DNA from: Coriolopsis trogii
Taxonomy: Eukaryota; Basidiomycota; Agaricomycetes; Polyporales; Polyporaceae
Assembly (NCBI GenBank): GCA_020543525.1
Contig: JAHYIO010000033.1
Span: 1,426,001-1,490,000, forward strand
Direction of reading: 5' to 3'
Length of the DNA stretch: 64,000 nucleotides
A program made the translations under genes and the position numbers. Below are positions 50,246-61,714 of the stretch, one piece after another (positions within the stretch are counted from its first letter, which is position 1; each line of letters begins with the position of its first letter). The notes beneath the pieces are model-generated. The model made no database searches, was not told where the DNA came from, and saw only the letters and a list, made by a program, of their open reading frames with translations.

Positions 50246-53245
50246 ATGAGGCTTTCAATCACTGCTGTGCTCCTCGGGGCTGCACCCTTCGTCCATGCTC
50301 GACTTCCCCCGACCCCCAGCACCTGGCCCCACGACTATCCCGGGAAGCCCTCTGGAGATCTCGGTCGAGAATGGCAGAGCTGTATGCCTGACCTACTCGT
50401 CCATTCGTCGGTTACCGCTGACATCCGTCTCTTCCATAGACTTCCAGGTAACGGACCAGTTGCCGAACGTCACTTGGTCGCTACCTCGCAACTTTGCCGG
50501 GAACATCCCCGTCAATAGGCCGGGTCACCCCAACAACACCCTCTTCTTCTGGGCTTGGGAGAAGGAGCAAGGCTCTCTCACTGCTGCCGCTGGGGAACGT
50601 GCCAACGTACCTTGGGGCATTTGGCTCAACGGCGGGTACGCGGTCTCTCGCGGCGGCATCTCACATACCCGACGGTTGACACTCCACCTAACCAATTATA
50701 GCCCCGGCTCGTCGAGCTTGCTCGGGTTCTCTTACGAGGTTTGTCAATCCTTGGCACTCCTGTTTGGGCACCGATACTCATTAAGGGCGATGTAGAACGG
50801 CCCGATTCATCTCGACGCGGAAGGGCTGCCTTACGATAACAGCCAGTTTGGTTTCACACAAGTGGCGGACTACATTTGGATCGATCAGCCGGTGTATGTC
50901 TCCGGTCTCTTTTCATTTACGTGTGGCGATGCTGAGGCTTCGACAGCGGAACCGGCTGGTCAACGTCAGACTCGACAGGTTATGGTACGTGCGACTGTTC
51001 TCCCACGTCCCTACTGGTGTTTGACAGGTGTTCCACAAAGTGCACGACGAGGACGAGATGGGACGAGACTTCGTGAGCATCTCGTACCAGCATAGCCTGC
51101 AAGTCCCAGCTGACAGAAGGCAATCATGGTCTAGATGGGCTTTTTGGAGAACCTTGTCAAGGTCTTCCCGAGTCTGGCTACTCGGCCAATGTATCTGACT
51201 GGAGAGAGTTACGCCGGCACATATATTGTGAGTGAATTCTGCTACTGATTGCGTCCGAGTTTCCTTCGCTGACCAATAAGGGTAGCCTTACATCATGAAA
51301 ACTTACTTCGGGATGACCAACCCTCCGGTGAACATTGTCAAGTTCGCAATCGGCGACGGCACCGTCGGTTCGGAGGTCGTCTTTGAATACTTACCTACCG
51401 TGCGTTCCGGAAGTGCTTCGCTGATAACTCATGCTGAGTAGGTTCGTTACGGAGGTCAGGTTACGACAATTCAGACATATCCTCAGCTTATCGGATACGA
51501 CCCTGCGGTATTTGAGTACTTTAAGGAGCAGTAAGCACCGGACTTCCGTTATGAACTAGTCGAGGCTGATCTGGACCGCTTCAGGGAGCATCTCTGCGGC
51601 TTTGACCTCAATCTCACCTATCCTCAGGACGGTCATTTCCCTACACTGCAGATGATAGACCCGACAGACCCCCAGCGCGGTCAATTCCAAGCGTTCTCGG
51701 AGAAGTACAAGGCGTTCCGTAAGACGTTCTTGCGATATGCCCTCGCAGCCCCAAGCCACCCCAAACGGGACGACCAGGACTCGCTGGCGAAGCGCGACCT
51801 GAGCATGCGGGCAAACGGCACTCTCGATACGTGGTACGGCTGCCGCATATATGACGAGTTGCTCGACTATGCAATGAATTTCTCAGCCCCTTGGAGTAAG
51901 TCGCCGTCCTTTCACGCGTCTTCCATCTTGGATTGAACGCAACTTCAACGATCGTGACTGCTTGCAGACGCTATCAAGGACTTCGATGTAAGAGTGCCGC
52001 CTATCATGTCTTTCAAACCCGCTCCTCTGACGCTCCTCCTTGTCGCTAGGTGTATCAGATCCCGGACGCTTTGCACCCCCAGTTTCCCATAGACGGAACC
52101 AGTTTTTTCAATGGTGAGTTCAGTCAATTCCTACCGACGATGCTTCAAGAACTCACGGGTGACATCATTGCTGTCTAGACCCGGAGGTTGTGGCGGCCTT
52201 GCACGCGCCGACCAGCAAGGAATGGAGTGGGTTCATTGATTACCCCTTTTTGGGCGACCCGGTAGACGGCGTCGACCCAAGTGAGTCTTTCATGCATGAA
52301 TTTTTGCCGGATGCCTGCAGCTGACTACTTACTCCATAGGTGTTGAGTGAGCAGCGGTTCTCACAACTGGCAATACTTCGGGAGCTGACAGTCTGCTAGG
52401 CCCATGGCGTTCTTGGACGATCTGGCAACGAACATGACTGAACATGGCGTTTCTATTGTCCTGTACTCTGGCAACGACGATTCCTTGATTGCGCACCGTG
52501 GGACCGAAGGTATGTTCACTGCTATTGTACGCATCCCGCACGCCGCTGCTGACGGCCATTTCAGTTGTCATACAGGTCTGTCCATGACTGAAGGCTAAAC
52601 TCTGAGCTGCAGTCGCTGACTGATCCGCAGAACACCACCTTCGGCGGCATCCAAGGGTTCTCGCGCCGCCCGTCTACGCCGTGGACGGATGACGAGGGCG
52701 TCCGCGCCGGTGTCGTGCACCAAGAGCGCAACTGGACATATGTCCTCGTCGAAGGCGCGGGCCATCTGATCCCCATGAACCAGCCCGCCCGCGTAAGCTC
52801 CGAGTCCACGTTCCTCCTCCCACACAGACCCTAACGGTTCTCCTCGACTCCTCAGGGACTCGCCCTCTTCCGCGAGTTCGTCTTCGGACACAACACGACC
52901 GGGCTCGTCGTTTCGGGACCACACGGCGACTCGGTGCAGGGCGGCGAGGACGCGGCGCTTGCGGTCGACGCTCTCATCGGGCAGCCGGGCATCTTCGTCG
53001 GCTCGATCTCGACGACGGGGACGTTCACCTACCCCGCCGCGACCGTCGCGGCTTGGGACAAGTTCATCGCGACGGCGACGGCATCGGGATTGCAGGCGGC
53101 GGCGACGGCGACGGCGACGGTGCTCCCGAACGCGGAGATCAAGAAACGCAGCGCTGCGGCGAGCCTCGGGAATGGCGGCGCTGTGGGCGGCGCCGTTGCG
53201 GTTGCGGTGGGCGCCGCGGCAGTGGTTGTTTCCTTGTTGGTCTGA
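50246..53245 (+). CDS. Secreted/GPI-anchored serine carboxypeptidase (S10)
   Basis: Peptidase family S10 removes C-terminal amino acids at acidic pH, here probably at the cell surface. The start at 50246 gives a signal peptide (MRLSITAVLLGAAPFVHARL) and the typical PPTPSTWPHDYPGKPSGD. Then come VTDQLPNVTWSLPRNFAGNI, WGIWLNGGPGSSSLLGFSYE (oxyanion hole), DYIWIDQPVGTGWSTSDSTG, the nucleophile in LTGESYAGTYI, the catalytic Asp in VLYSGNDDSLIAHRGTE and the His in VLVEGAGHLIPMNQPAR. More than ten short introns were removed. After the catalytic domain a long Ala/Thr-rich tail ends in a hydrophobic segment (GGAVAVAVGAAAVVVSLLV), which suits GPI anchoring. Substrate preference cannot be read. Confidence in family is very high; in a few exon borders moderate. 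Confidence 0.93.
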
Positions 53246-54464
53246 GGCTATCATAGCCTGAGGGGCTCGCGCTCCGAGCTTTCTCGTCTCCTCCTCGTTT
53301 CCTAACGTCTCGTCTGCTCGACATATGATCATGTCGTTTCGGCTGTGTCTCGTCTCGGTGTCTCGGTGTCTCGGTATCTATGTTTCGCCTCGCCTCCTCT
53401 TAGACGTTGTACTTGGTTTGTGACTCACTACTCACGACTCACGACTCACGACATGACACGCACGATACGTTCTCGATATCAGCTATGGCTGTCTGTGTAT
53501 CCATGGATCGTGTCGGGGAGTGCGCCTGTCTACTGTATCATAGCACCGTTACGTGGTATCCGGTATATATCTATTGTGTGCTTCTACGTCCGCTGCAGGA
53601 GGCACGCTGTCCTAGATCTGGAGGGGTTACAACTGCCTGCGGCGTCGACGATATGTCTGGATGGCTTCGCACCCTGGGGTCCATTGTAGCCATCAGCTGA
53701 GCATGCCGAAGTCGCTTCTGAAGCATGCGTCCGTACATCGAAATCTTGAATTGAGTGAGGATCGAAGCATCGATATCGATGACGTCGGCATCAGGCGGGC
53801 GTGGTTGGTCTCGAGACCCCGACATGGTCAGAACAAGCCTCGAGGTTATGGCGATACGGTGGCACATGCGCACACGCGCAAGGCGTTTGCAGGTGCCTGC
53901 GATCGTTCGTTGAACGTATAAGAGACAAATGAAGTACACGACCCAACCCTACTGGTACTACACACTGGACCGCGACCCATGACCTTTCCCTAGACGGCCA
54001 CGTAGCGACGTCGTCAACGCGTGACGGTGCTGCAGAGTAGGCATCACAAGGCAAGGCACTGCGGGTGCTGCGGTCGATACGCAGATCGAGGCATGGTGCA
54101 TGAGAAGATGAGAGGCTGAGAGGCATGAGACACATGGATACGTAACCAACCGAGAAGCCACACAACGTGTGCCCACTGCGTCCGAAATGAGACCACCTGG
54201 CAGATCTGCGAGAGGCGAGAGGCGAGCGGGGGCCTGTACGACTGGGGCCGCGAATCGCTAATGGGTTCGTTAGACTTCGTTCCAGTCGTAAGCGCGAGCT
54301 TTCCAGGGCGTCGAAGCCCACCGATTTGGCGACACGCAAGGGGCGGAGCGCGCAAATCCTAACGCCACAGACGATCCATCCTCCTATAGCCTCAAGCTGC
54401 GCTCAGAATCCTGGAAACTCTCCTCTAGCTGCCGGCACGCGGCCATACACACACGCGCGTGCGT
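53246..54464. other. Intergenic, convergent region
   Basis: About 1.2 kb between the carboxypeptidase (+) and phosphatase (-) 3' ends. A minus-strand frame of about 120 codons near 53939-53571 contains DADVIDIDASILTQFKISMY but matches no family I know. Otherwise nothing was seen. Confidence 0.45.
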
Positions 54465-55291
54465 TCAGCCCCGCGAGCTGGGGAGATAGCCTGGGCGCAT
54501 CCCGGCCGAGAGCGGCAGCGCGTCGTCTCTCGACCACCGCCACCGCCGCGGCCGCACGGTGACCGCGACGGGCGGCGGGGGGAGGGCTTTCCTGAGTTTC
54601 CGCACGGCCGCGGCCGGTCCAGGACCGTATCCGCGCGAGCGGAGGCGGACGGCGTACGCGTCGAGCTGGCGGCGGAAGCTGAGGTTGGGGCAGACGATCT
54701 TGCGCCGCTGCTGGACGTACTCGAGCGCTTCGTGGGGGGACATGCGGAGGGTGGCCATGAGGTAGGCGCAGACGATGGTGGCGGAGCGCGAGATGCCCAT
54801 CGCACAGTGGACCTGGGTGATGCGAGCGTCAGTTCAGCTCAGGTTGGGGCGGCGACTCTGACCGCGAGAGGGCGAAGACGCACGAGGACGACGTTGCCTT
54901 TGTGTTCGAGTGCGGACTTGATGAAGGCGGTCGTTGTGTCGAAATGCTGGAGGATGTCGGCGCCGTCGCGGTCCTGGAGGGGTATGTGGAGGGTCTTGAG
55001 CTTCTGGAGGGTGTGCGGATATGCGGGTCTTTGCTCGATGACGGAGACGATGTGTGTGACGCCGAGGGCGATGAGTTGGTCCTCGTCCACGGCGGTGTAT
55101 AAGCCCGAAAGCCACAGATTGCGGAGGATCTCGTTTGGAGTGCCGTTGAGCAACAAATGGGCACCGCGCGGCAGAGGGCGAGAGTGTGAATGTGAATGCA
55201 GATGGGAATGCTGGGGCTGATGCTGGTCTACGTTTGTGCGCGCGACGGGCAGAGAGCGAGTACTGCGGATGGGCGAGGAGAACGACAACAT
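54465..55291 (-). CDS. Dual-specificity protein phosphatase
   Basis: Dephosphorylates Ser/Thr and Tyr, typically on MAP kinase-type targets. Two exons (55291-54884 and 54812-54465, 71-nt intron) give 251 residues. After a His/Ser-rich leader comes the domain start EILRNLWLSGLYTAVDEDQL, then IALGVTHIVSVIEQRPAY, IPLQDRDGADILQHF with the likely general-acid Asp, and across the intron the signature VHCAMGISRSATIVCAYLMA (HCxxGxSRS, catalytic Cys about residue 139). Then RMSPHEALEYVQQRRKIVCP and NLSFRRQLDAYAV close the fold. No kinase-interaction rhodanese domain is present, so it is an atypical, small DUSP. The start at MLSFSSPIRS was chosen because upstream in-frame Met residues extend only into unlikely sequence. 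The C-terminal 60 residues are Arg/Pro-rich. Confidence 0.9.
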
Positions 55292-55884
55292 GGCAGACAA
55301 GGTGCGGGCGAAAGGCAAGGAGAGTGGCTGGGGAAGGTGCGTCAGGTTTAGTTCATATAGTGACGAGAGCGTCGCGGGAGATGAAGGCGGTAAACGGAAG
55401 ACGTGTGGACGGCGACGGTCGCCTGCCGATTGGTGAAAGGCACAGTGCGAGTGCGAGTGAGAGTCGCAGCCCGCACTGGCACAGGCCACAGGCTGTGTCG
55501 AGGCCAATGACATAGCTCTGCACGCTACCAGCCAATCACATGTGATCTTAGGTTCTCGCACAGATCATTGCCCTCTGCGCAGATATTCAGTATCGATCTG
55601 GAGGCTTGGACCAGCTTACTTGAGAAACTTTTGCGCAGTCTAGCGAAGGCGGCGTGGAGGCAGATCCGTCTTTGGATTGCGTCGTCCACCACGAGCCGTG
55701 CATGTTTGAATCTATATTATGCCAAAGCCTCGATGAGTAGGCCATCCGTCAATGACATATCGACTGTCACCTCGTTATGGGAGAGCGCAACAGGCAAATC
55801 TGAAATACGACAGGGTTAGTAGTACCAAAGTTCAACGAGCTCGTGACGGCACACTGGCGACACATTGCTGGCGACGCGCTTGAA

Positions 55885-55911
55885 GGGCGGGCCGACGTGG
55901 CCAGCCCGCCC
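55885..55911. repeat. GC-rich perfect inverted repeat
   Basis: GGGCGGGC and GCCCGCCC form 8-nt perfect arms around an 11-nt loop. It could be one end of a small non-autonomous DNA transposon or a terminator-like hairpin; neither is proven. Confidence 0.6.
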
Positions 55912-56174
55912 TAAAGACAGCTGGTCCGTGCGCGGCCGTTGGCCTATATGAACGCCAGGCAGACACTGTTGCAATTCATACTTACCTTGATGGCATGGAC
56001 CCCTTCACGTCCTGGGTTCATGGGCCGTGGGGGCCTCTCATAGCACGGCGACCTTGTCCTCAGGGGGACCCTGCGGTTTGTATGGGCTTCGGCTCATGCA
56101 CCGTCTCAATATTTCCCTGTCCTGCTTCGGCCCTCGGGCTGGGCAGGCCACTTTTTTTTGGTTTCTATGCGGGG

Positions 56175-56188
56175 CTAACCCTAACCCC
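56175..56188. repeat. Interstitial telomere-like repeat (CTAACCCTAACCCC)
   Basis: Two and a third units matching the fungal TTAGGG telomere repeat lie in non-coding sequence. So short a match may be chance or a trace of repair. Confidence 0.5.
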
Positions 56189-56480
56189 ACTGCACAAATA
56201 ACACAATATATTAACCTTATCAAGAAATACAATATCTGAGTCTACCGATACATTGATTGAGAACCGAGAGTACACTTGGTACCAACAACCTTTGACGTCG
56301 GTCCGTTGAACCCCGCCCGCCGCCACTTCTCACTATATGCAGGACGTGCATTGGTCACTTGTCACTTCATAATCACAACCTCCGTCAGCTTGTGCACACG
56401 GCACTCATCTACGCTTGAACCTGCGAGTTTGACACATTCAGTTGGCTTGGTGTTGATTGTTTTCTGGTACACGAGTACAC

Positions 56481-59400
56481 ATGTGGTGAGTTCTCCAAGT
56501 GCTGAGTCCAGCTCTCTTGTCTGACATATATCAGGAATGATGATGCTGCAAATCCGCATCTTCCATGGTACAAGGGTGAACTACGTACACAGGACCTCCA
56601 TGATGCAGAAGCATTTGAGGTCGTGGACAACGAGACCGGCCCACTCCTGTCCTCACGGTCCATAGAGAAGCAACTTGGCTATGAGGAGGGCAGCACCATA
56701 GACTGGCTACGTGAAGAAGCGGCCGAACGCGAGAGGAAGCGTGTCATCCGCTCCAGGCGGGGCTTGCATGGCTTGCTCGGGCTGGTCTTCGACTCTGCCG
56801 GTATGTGGCTCGTCATCATCTTGACGGGCGTAGGAGTGGGTGTGCTCGGCGCGTGGCTGGATGTCCTGGTCAAATGGTGCGTATTTCTCTCGCCAATCCC
56901 AGTCCATGTAGACGGATGCATCATGGCAGGTTGGGTGACTTGCGCGAAGGACGATGCACGTACGGTTTCTTCTACAACCAAGTCGCGTGCTGCAGCGGCC
57001 TTGATCGTGAGTGTATATGTTTCATGGCGTTATTCCGTGTCGTGAACGAGCATACCCTAGCTGGAGAGGCCTGCGAGGATTGGCAGAGTTGGAGCAAATA
57101 CCTCCATGTCCAGAGTATCTTCGGACAGTCGCTGCTGCAAGCCGCCATCTACATCGCTCTATCGGTACGAGGCACATCCGCTAACACCACTACTCCTCGC
57201 TCATGTCCTCTAGATCGGCTTCGCCGGCAGTTCCGCTGTCCTCGTGATGACATACGCTCCATAGTGCGCCGCATTCGCAGTACGACAGAGACGAGGTGCT
57301 GACGCGTGTCTCGCAGCGCGTTCCACACAGGAAGTACGTCTGCCGTCGTCATCGTATCCTGCATGAGGGTGCGTGCTCACTGCGCATACAGTCCCTGAAA
57401 TCAAGGCTGTCAGTCATGATCCGTCCTTCGCAGCGGCGGCACGTCGGCCTCACCTTCGCGTTCACAGATACTCAGCGGCTACGTCCTGGATGCGTTCCTG
57501 GGACCTTGGGTGCTGCTCATCAAAGCCCTCGGTCTCGCCCTCGCCGTCGCGTCCGGTCTGTCGCTCGGCAAGGAAGGACCGCTCGTCCATGTGGCGTGCT
57601 GCTGGTCGTACCTTCTCTCGCGGTTACTCAAGCAGTATAAGCAGAACGAAGGTGAGCGCCAGGCCAGTCCTAGTATTCACAATCCTCATAGCCTGACCCG
57701 TTCGCAGCACGCAAACGTAAGCTCCTAGCCGCGGCCGCGGCCGCAGGAGTGTCTGTAGCCTTTGGGAGCCCTCTTGGGGGAGTCCTCTTCGGCCTCGAGG
57801 AACTCGACGCGTTCTCGAACGACAGCGATGTGATGTGGCGAGGTTTCGTGACGTCTGTTATTGCCGCTGTCTCGCTGCAGTACATCGACCCGTTCGGGAC
57901 GTCGAAGCTGGTGCTTTTCCAGGTGTCCGAGTCTGGCACGACTTGGCGGGGCTTTGAGCTGGTACGTTTTGTCTCATGATAGCTCCGAGGAGTCCTAACG
58001 GACTACGTGTAGATCCCCTGGGTGTTCCTATCTGTTGTTGGGGTGAGAGGAGCGGCACTTTGATCGGTCTTCACTGCTCACCCAGCTGTAGGGACTCCTA
58101 GGTTCCCTTCTGATCAAGCTCAATGCTGCTGCGGCAGTCTACAGAAGACACAGTATCCTACACGAATGGCCTATAGTCGAGGTGGTCGGATTCACCGCCA
58201 TTACGGCCGCCGTCAGCTATCTTGTACGCATCCGACGGCTCCAAGTGTTTACTCGAAAATCGTCGCGCCAACCTCTCCTGATTTCCACAGGTCGTGTTCT
58301 TGCGCGTTCAGTCATCGGAACTGGTCGCCAACCTGTTCCAGGAATGTGACCTGACGAAACCGGACTATCATGGTCTCTGCAAGTGCGTGGCTTGTTCTCC
58401 CATCTGCTGCGGAGCGCATGTCGTGCTGACTTGCTGGTCCCAGCCCAACGGCGGTGTGGGCAAATGTGTTCCTCTTGATCCTGACAGCGATGACGAAGGT
58501 CGCCTTCACTGCGTGGACATTCGGGATGATGGTCGGTCTTGAATCTCTCGGATGTAGACGAGGGAGGCTCGCGGCTCACTGACCGTCTAGGTGCCAGCTG
58601 GTATTTTCCTGCCGACTATTGCCATAGGGGCCTGTCTAGGACGTGCAGTCGGACTTGTCACGTACGTTGGGTCTGGTGTGTACAGACTGTGCTGGACGCT
58701 CACTGCTGATGTAGGCAAGGGCTCTATCGAGCGTACCCCGAAGCATGGATATTCTCCTCGTGTCCGCCTGATCCCACTGTGCGCTGCATATCTCCTGGAT
58801 TCTACGCTGTAGTGGGCGCATCCGCCATGCTCGGCGGTGTGACGAGGATGACGAGTTGAGTACTGCACACGGCCTTTCTCGCATGCACGCTGACCTCTTC
58901 CCATTTCGCAGTTTCGATCGTGGTCATCCTCTTTGAGGTAATCTCTCTCTTTCTCTCTCCCCTACACCCCCATTTACGATGTCGATGCTGACGCCTACCG
59001 CCAGCTGACTGGAGCACTGTCGCACGTCCTGCCGATCATGATCTCCGTCATGGTCTCAAAGTGGGTCGCGGACGCGTTCGGGAAAGACGGCATCTACTCG
59101 ATCTGGATCGCGATGCGGCAGTACCCCTGGCTGCCCGCGCGCGAGTACCGGGACAAGGGGCAGACGGCGGCACACGTGATGCGGCCGACGACGAGCCTTG
59201 TGGTCATCGACGACCGGGGCGATGGGCGGGAGCGCGAGGGGGGCGGGTTGACGTTGCGGGCGCTGGACGAGATGGTGAGGGTGCACAAGTTTAGGGGCTT
59301 CCCGGTGGTGTGTGGGGAGCTGCTGCTTGGGATCGTGATGAGGGACAAGCTGAGGGCGTGTATCGGTGAGTGTTTGCGTGGGTGAGTGTTGCGGTCGTTG

Positions 59401-59825
59401 GGTGGGCGCTGACTTGCGGTGGATGAAACTCGTATCCCTTTCTTTCGGCCCTGAAGAGGGCTTGCTTGCGGACGGGCAGACACTGGAGAGCAGGTGTACG
59501 TTCCTCCCGCCTGCGTGGGCAGATCGGCAAGAGGGCGACAGCGGGGTCGTGAACCTCTCACGACTCCTTGAGGAGGCGGTCCTGCAGCTGAAGAAGGACG
59601 TGCCGCTGGAGTTGGTGGTGAACATGTTCCAGCAGCTCGTGCGTGCCCGTCTTTATATCTGTCTCTTTCCAACGGGCGTCGGCTCATCGGTTTTCGGGGC
59701 AGAACTTGAGACATATCCTGTTCTCGCAGGAGGGGAAGCTGTCGGGCATGGTGACAAAGACCGATATCGTATGGTTGCTCACTGCGGACTCGGACCATGC
59801 TGGCGCTCTTGCTGCTACTCGATGA
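56481..59825 (+). CDS. CLC voltage-gated chloride channel / Cl-/H+ exchanger
   Basis: Intracellular-type CLC transporter (yeast Gef1 relatives) that charges and acidifies Golgi, endosome or vacuole. The inferred start is a 5-nt exon (ATGTG, 56481-56485) spliced to NDDAANPHLPWYKGEL and GYEEGSTIDWLREEAAER. Helices follow, with YAFHTGIPEIKAILSGYVL in place of the usual GSGIP filter motif, GLSLGKEGPLVHVACC with the gating Glu (GKEGP), GGVLFGLEELDAFSND with the inner proton Glu, VPAGIFLPTIAIGACLGRAV (GxFxP) and GFYAVVGASAMLGGVTRM with the filter Tyr. Two C-terminal CBS domains close the protein: HVMRPTTSLVVIDD ... HKFRGFPVV, and VNMFQQLNLRHILF ... GKLSGMVTKTDIVWLLT, stop at 59823-59825. Both glutamates suggest an exchanger. 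About a dozen short introns. The two internal CBS junctions are less certain. Confidence 0.92.
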
Positions 59826-59914
59826 GTCCTGCCTCGGTATGTTTGTTTCGAGTGAGCCTATCCCCATTTAGATGTGGTGGTACACGCCACTAGTCACTTG
59901 CTTGTTTGCTTCTA

Positions 59915-61008
59915 CTATGTTCGGACGATATATAGGTAGTAATGGAATGCCTCGCCTAATTTGCGGATCTCCAGTGTCGTGCCCGGGCGGTCGAGGTACC
60001 GGCGTCGGAAGTGAGGCTGCCCGAAGGTGAGGTAGATGAAGGTACCGCCTTTGCGCAGGACCCTGAGTCACAATGCAAGTTTGATATGTGCACGGGCAGT
60101 GACTGGAGGAGATCAACGAACCTGAGCACTTCATCGACTTCGCGATTGCAATTTTGGATGACTTCCTCCGGTGGATCCTGTCCGCAAGCACCCAGTCGGA
60201 CTTGAATTCAGAAGTAATGAAGGTCGGTACTCACCCAGACGTCTGCTTTGGCTGTCATCATAGCGTCCATTGTACCTGGCGTGATAGGATACGTCAGTCA
60301 TACTTACACCTTTGTCGTTTAGGTATACCTTTATCTATAGCGACGTCGAACGAGTCGTCTGGGAACTTGAGATCGCGGATGTCCATCTCATGCCCTGGAG
60401 CATACAATGTGAGCCGGGTGATGAGACATCCTGTAATGCGTTGGATACTTGCATTCCATTTCTGGAGCGGACTGCTCATGCTTGTGCCGCATCTTCTCTA
60501 TGAGTATGCCGGAGTACTGGCAGAGCAGGAACGTCAAGACGACGTGTATGGAGAGCATCTGAGCGCGGATCTCACGTCCGTGTTCACGATGTTTCTGTAT
60601 CCATCTTCATACATCTAAGTATCCGTGACGCTGTGTCGGATTAGCGTGCATCACAGGTTGTAGCAGTGAACGCACATCCTGCGAGAGAGTAGAGTTTCCG
60701 CAACCCAGCATGAGGATTCTCGATGATCTGTCTGGTATAGTCTCGCGCATGATGTCTGCTATGTCGCTGTACGACTTGAACCAGTCAAACGCCGAGTCCT
60801 CAGACTCTCTGAACGGTGTGATGGAAGCGTAAATGTCAGTGACTCAGTCATCCGAGCAAATGTGCATTACGATAACGCGAGACGCACTGAGAATACCGCT
60901 GGTCCCTGAAGGATTCGATGAGTATCAAAGTGTACTATAATGATTGGTCTCCCACCAGTATTCCTTTGTTCCATACTCCTCGTTCCGTTTGGGTAGGACG
61001 TCAGCCAT
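59915..61008 (-). CDS. Class I methyltransferase, EEF1A lysine methyltransferase-like
   Basis: SAM-dependent methyltransferase of the EEF1AKMT4/METTL13-N-terminal type; the likely substrate is a lysine of translation elongation factor 1A (inference from family). The start at 61008 gives MADVLPKRNEEYGTKEYWDQ, continuing RYSQESEDSAFDWFKSYSDI over two short introns. Then come motif I in SRILMLGCGNSTLSQDV, EMDIRDLKFPDDSFDVAIDK (motifs II-III region) and a Cys/Asn-rich segment near EEVIQN and REVDEVL. The end is FRRRYLDRPGTTLEIRKLGE followed by AFHYYLYIVRT, stop at 59915-59917. Intron borders in the first half were checked; two in the middle are approximate. It is convergent with the CLC gene (90 nt apart) and divergent from the TMEM14 gene with 208 nt between start codons. 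Confidence 0.87.
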
Positions 61009-61216
61009 CGCGATCGGTTTCGACAACTTGGCGTTGAGTAGTAGAACGGAAAATCACAGGAACGGGCCGGGCGCCTCGGACGCGTATCTCCGATATGGGC
61101 GCTTGTGCGAAGTGCGGGGTAAATAAGCGAGGGTTGCGCACACGCCGGCACCGTAACACGTCGCCCCCTCTCACACTCTCCTTTCCTCCTCCTCCATCCC
61201 CCCAAACGTCCACAAC
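61009..61216. promoter_or_regulatory. Short shared promoter between methyltransferase and TMEM14 genes
   Basis: Only 208 nt separate the two opposite start codons, so both 5' UTRs and promoters must overlap here. The right part is a C/T-rich tract (cctcctcctccatcccccc), common before basidiomycete start codons. No TATA box was assigned. Confidence 0.5.
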
Positions 61217-61714
61217 ATGGTGAGCACTACTGCTTACCAGGGAAGGGCAGATTCTGATAGCTGGTGCAGTCTGCGTATCCGGCGTACGTCATGGGCACTC
61301 TCTGCATCGTCGGTGGCATCACCGGCTTCGCGCGGACGCGCAGTATCCCCTCTCTCGTTGCAGGCGTTGGGTGAGTTGCACACCACTACTTGGACGGGAG
61401 AGGGATGCTCACTACAGCGACGGTGCTCGCAACGCCGTCTTCCAGTGTGGGTGCGCTCTACCTCTACAGCGCGCAGAGCATTCGCAACGGTACCGCCAAC
61501 GGTCTCGAGGCCGCGCTCGGTGAGTCTGGTCTGGTCTGGCCCTGCGAAAGCGCATTCACGAACGCGCGTACCCAACTTGTTAGGCGCATCGGCCCTTCTC
61601 CTCCTCTCCTCCCTCCCCCGTGCCTCCAAGGGCCCAGTACCTGCGGTCCTTACGGTCACCTCCGCCGCTTCCGCGTACTACTATGGCAAGACCGTGTACG
61701 CTCTGCGCTCCTGA
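61217..61714 (+). CDS. TMEM14 family small membrane protein
   Basis: Four-helix membrane protein of the TMEM14/UPF0136 family; animal TMEM14C acts in mitochondrial porphyrin transport, while the fungal role is not established. Exons are 61217-61219 (ATG only), 61270-61370, 61446-61519 and 61584-61714, giving 102 residues, the normal family length. The sequence starts MSAYPAYVMGTLCIVGGITG and continues FARTRSIPSLVAGVGVGALY, LYSAQSIRNGTANGLEAALG, ASALLLLSSLPRASKGPVPA and YYGKTVYALRS. The Gly-rich helices and the conserved RSIPSLVAGVG loop are diagnostic. The start codon is alone on its exon, because the next base begins a GTGAGC donor and only the spliced form gives MSAYPAY. An ER or mitochondrial membrane location is inferred from family. 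Confidence 0.9.
   Translation: MVSTTAYQGRADSDSWCSLRIRRTSWALSASSVASPASRGRAVSPLSLQALGELHTTTWTGEGCSLQRRCSQRRLPVWVRSTSTARRAFATVPPTVSRPRSVSLVWSGPAKAHSRTRVPNLLGASALLLLSSLPRASKGPVPAVLTVTSAASAYYYGKTVYALRS

Larger units (their letters stand above)
55292..56480. other. Intergenic between divergent phosphatase and CLC channel
   Basis: About 1.2 kb. It contains a GC-rich hairpin (55885-55911) and a short telomere-like repeat (56175-56188), described separately. An 83-codon frame at 55568-55819 has no support. No gene was recognised. Confidence 0.5.

Noticed and set aside
53571..53939. Possible small minus-strand gene downstream of the carboxypeptidase
   Set aside because: No recognised domain, and it lies in a region expected to be 3' UTR.
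54459..55220. 253-codon plus-strand frame over the phosphatase
   Set aside because: It lies antisense to the conserved DUSP exons and has a GC-driven composition with no domain.
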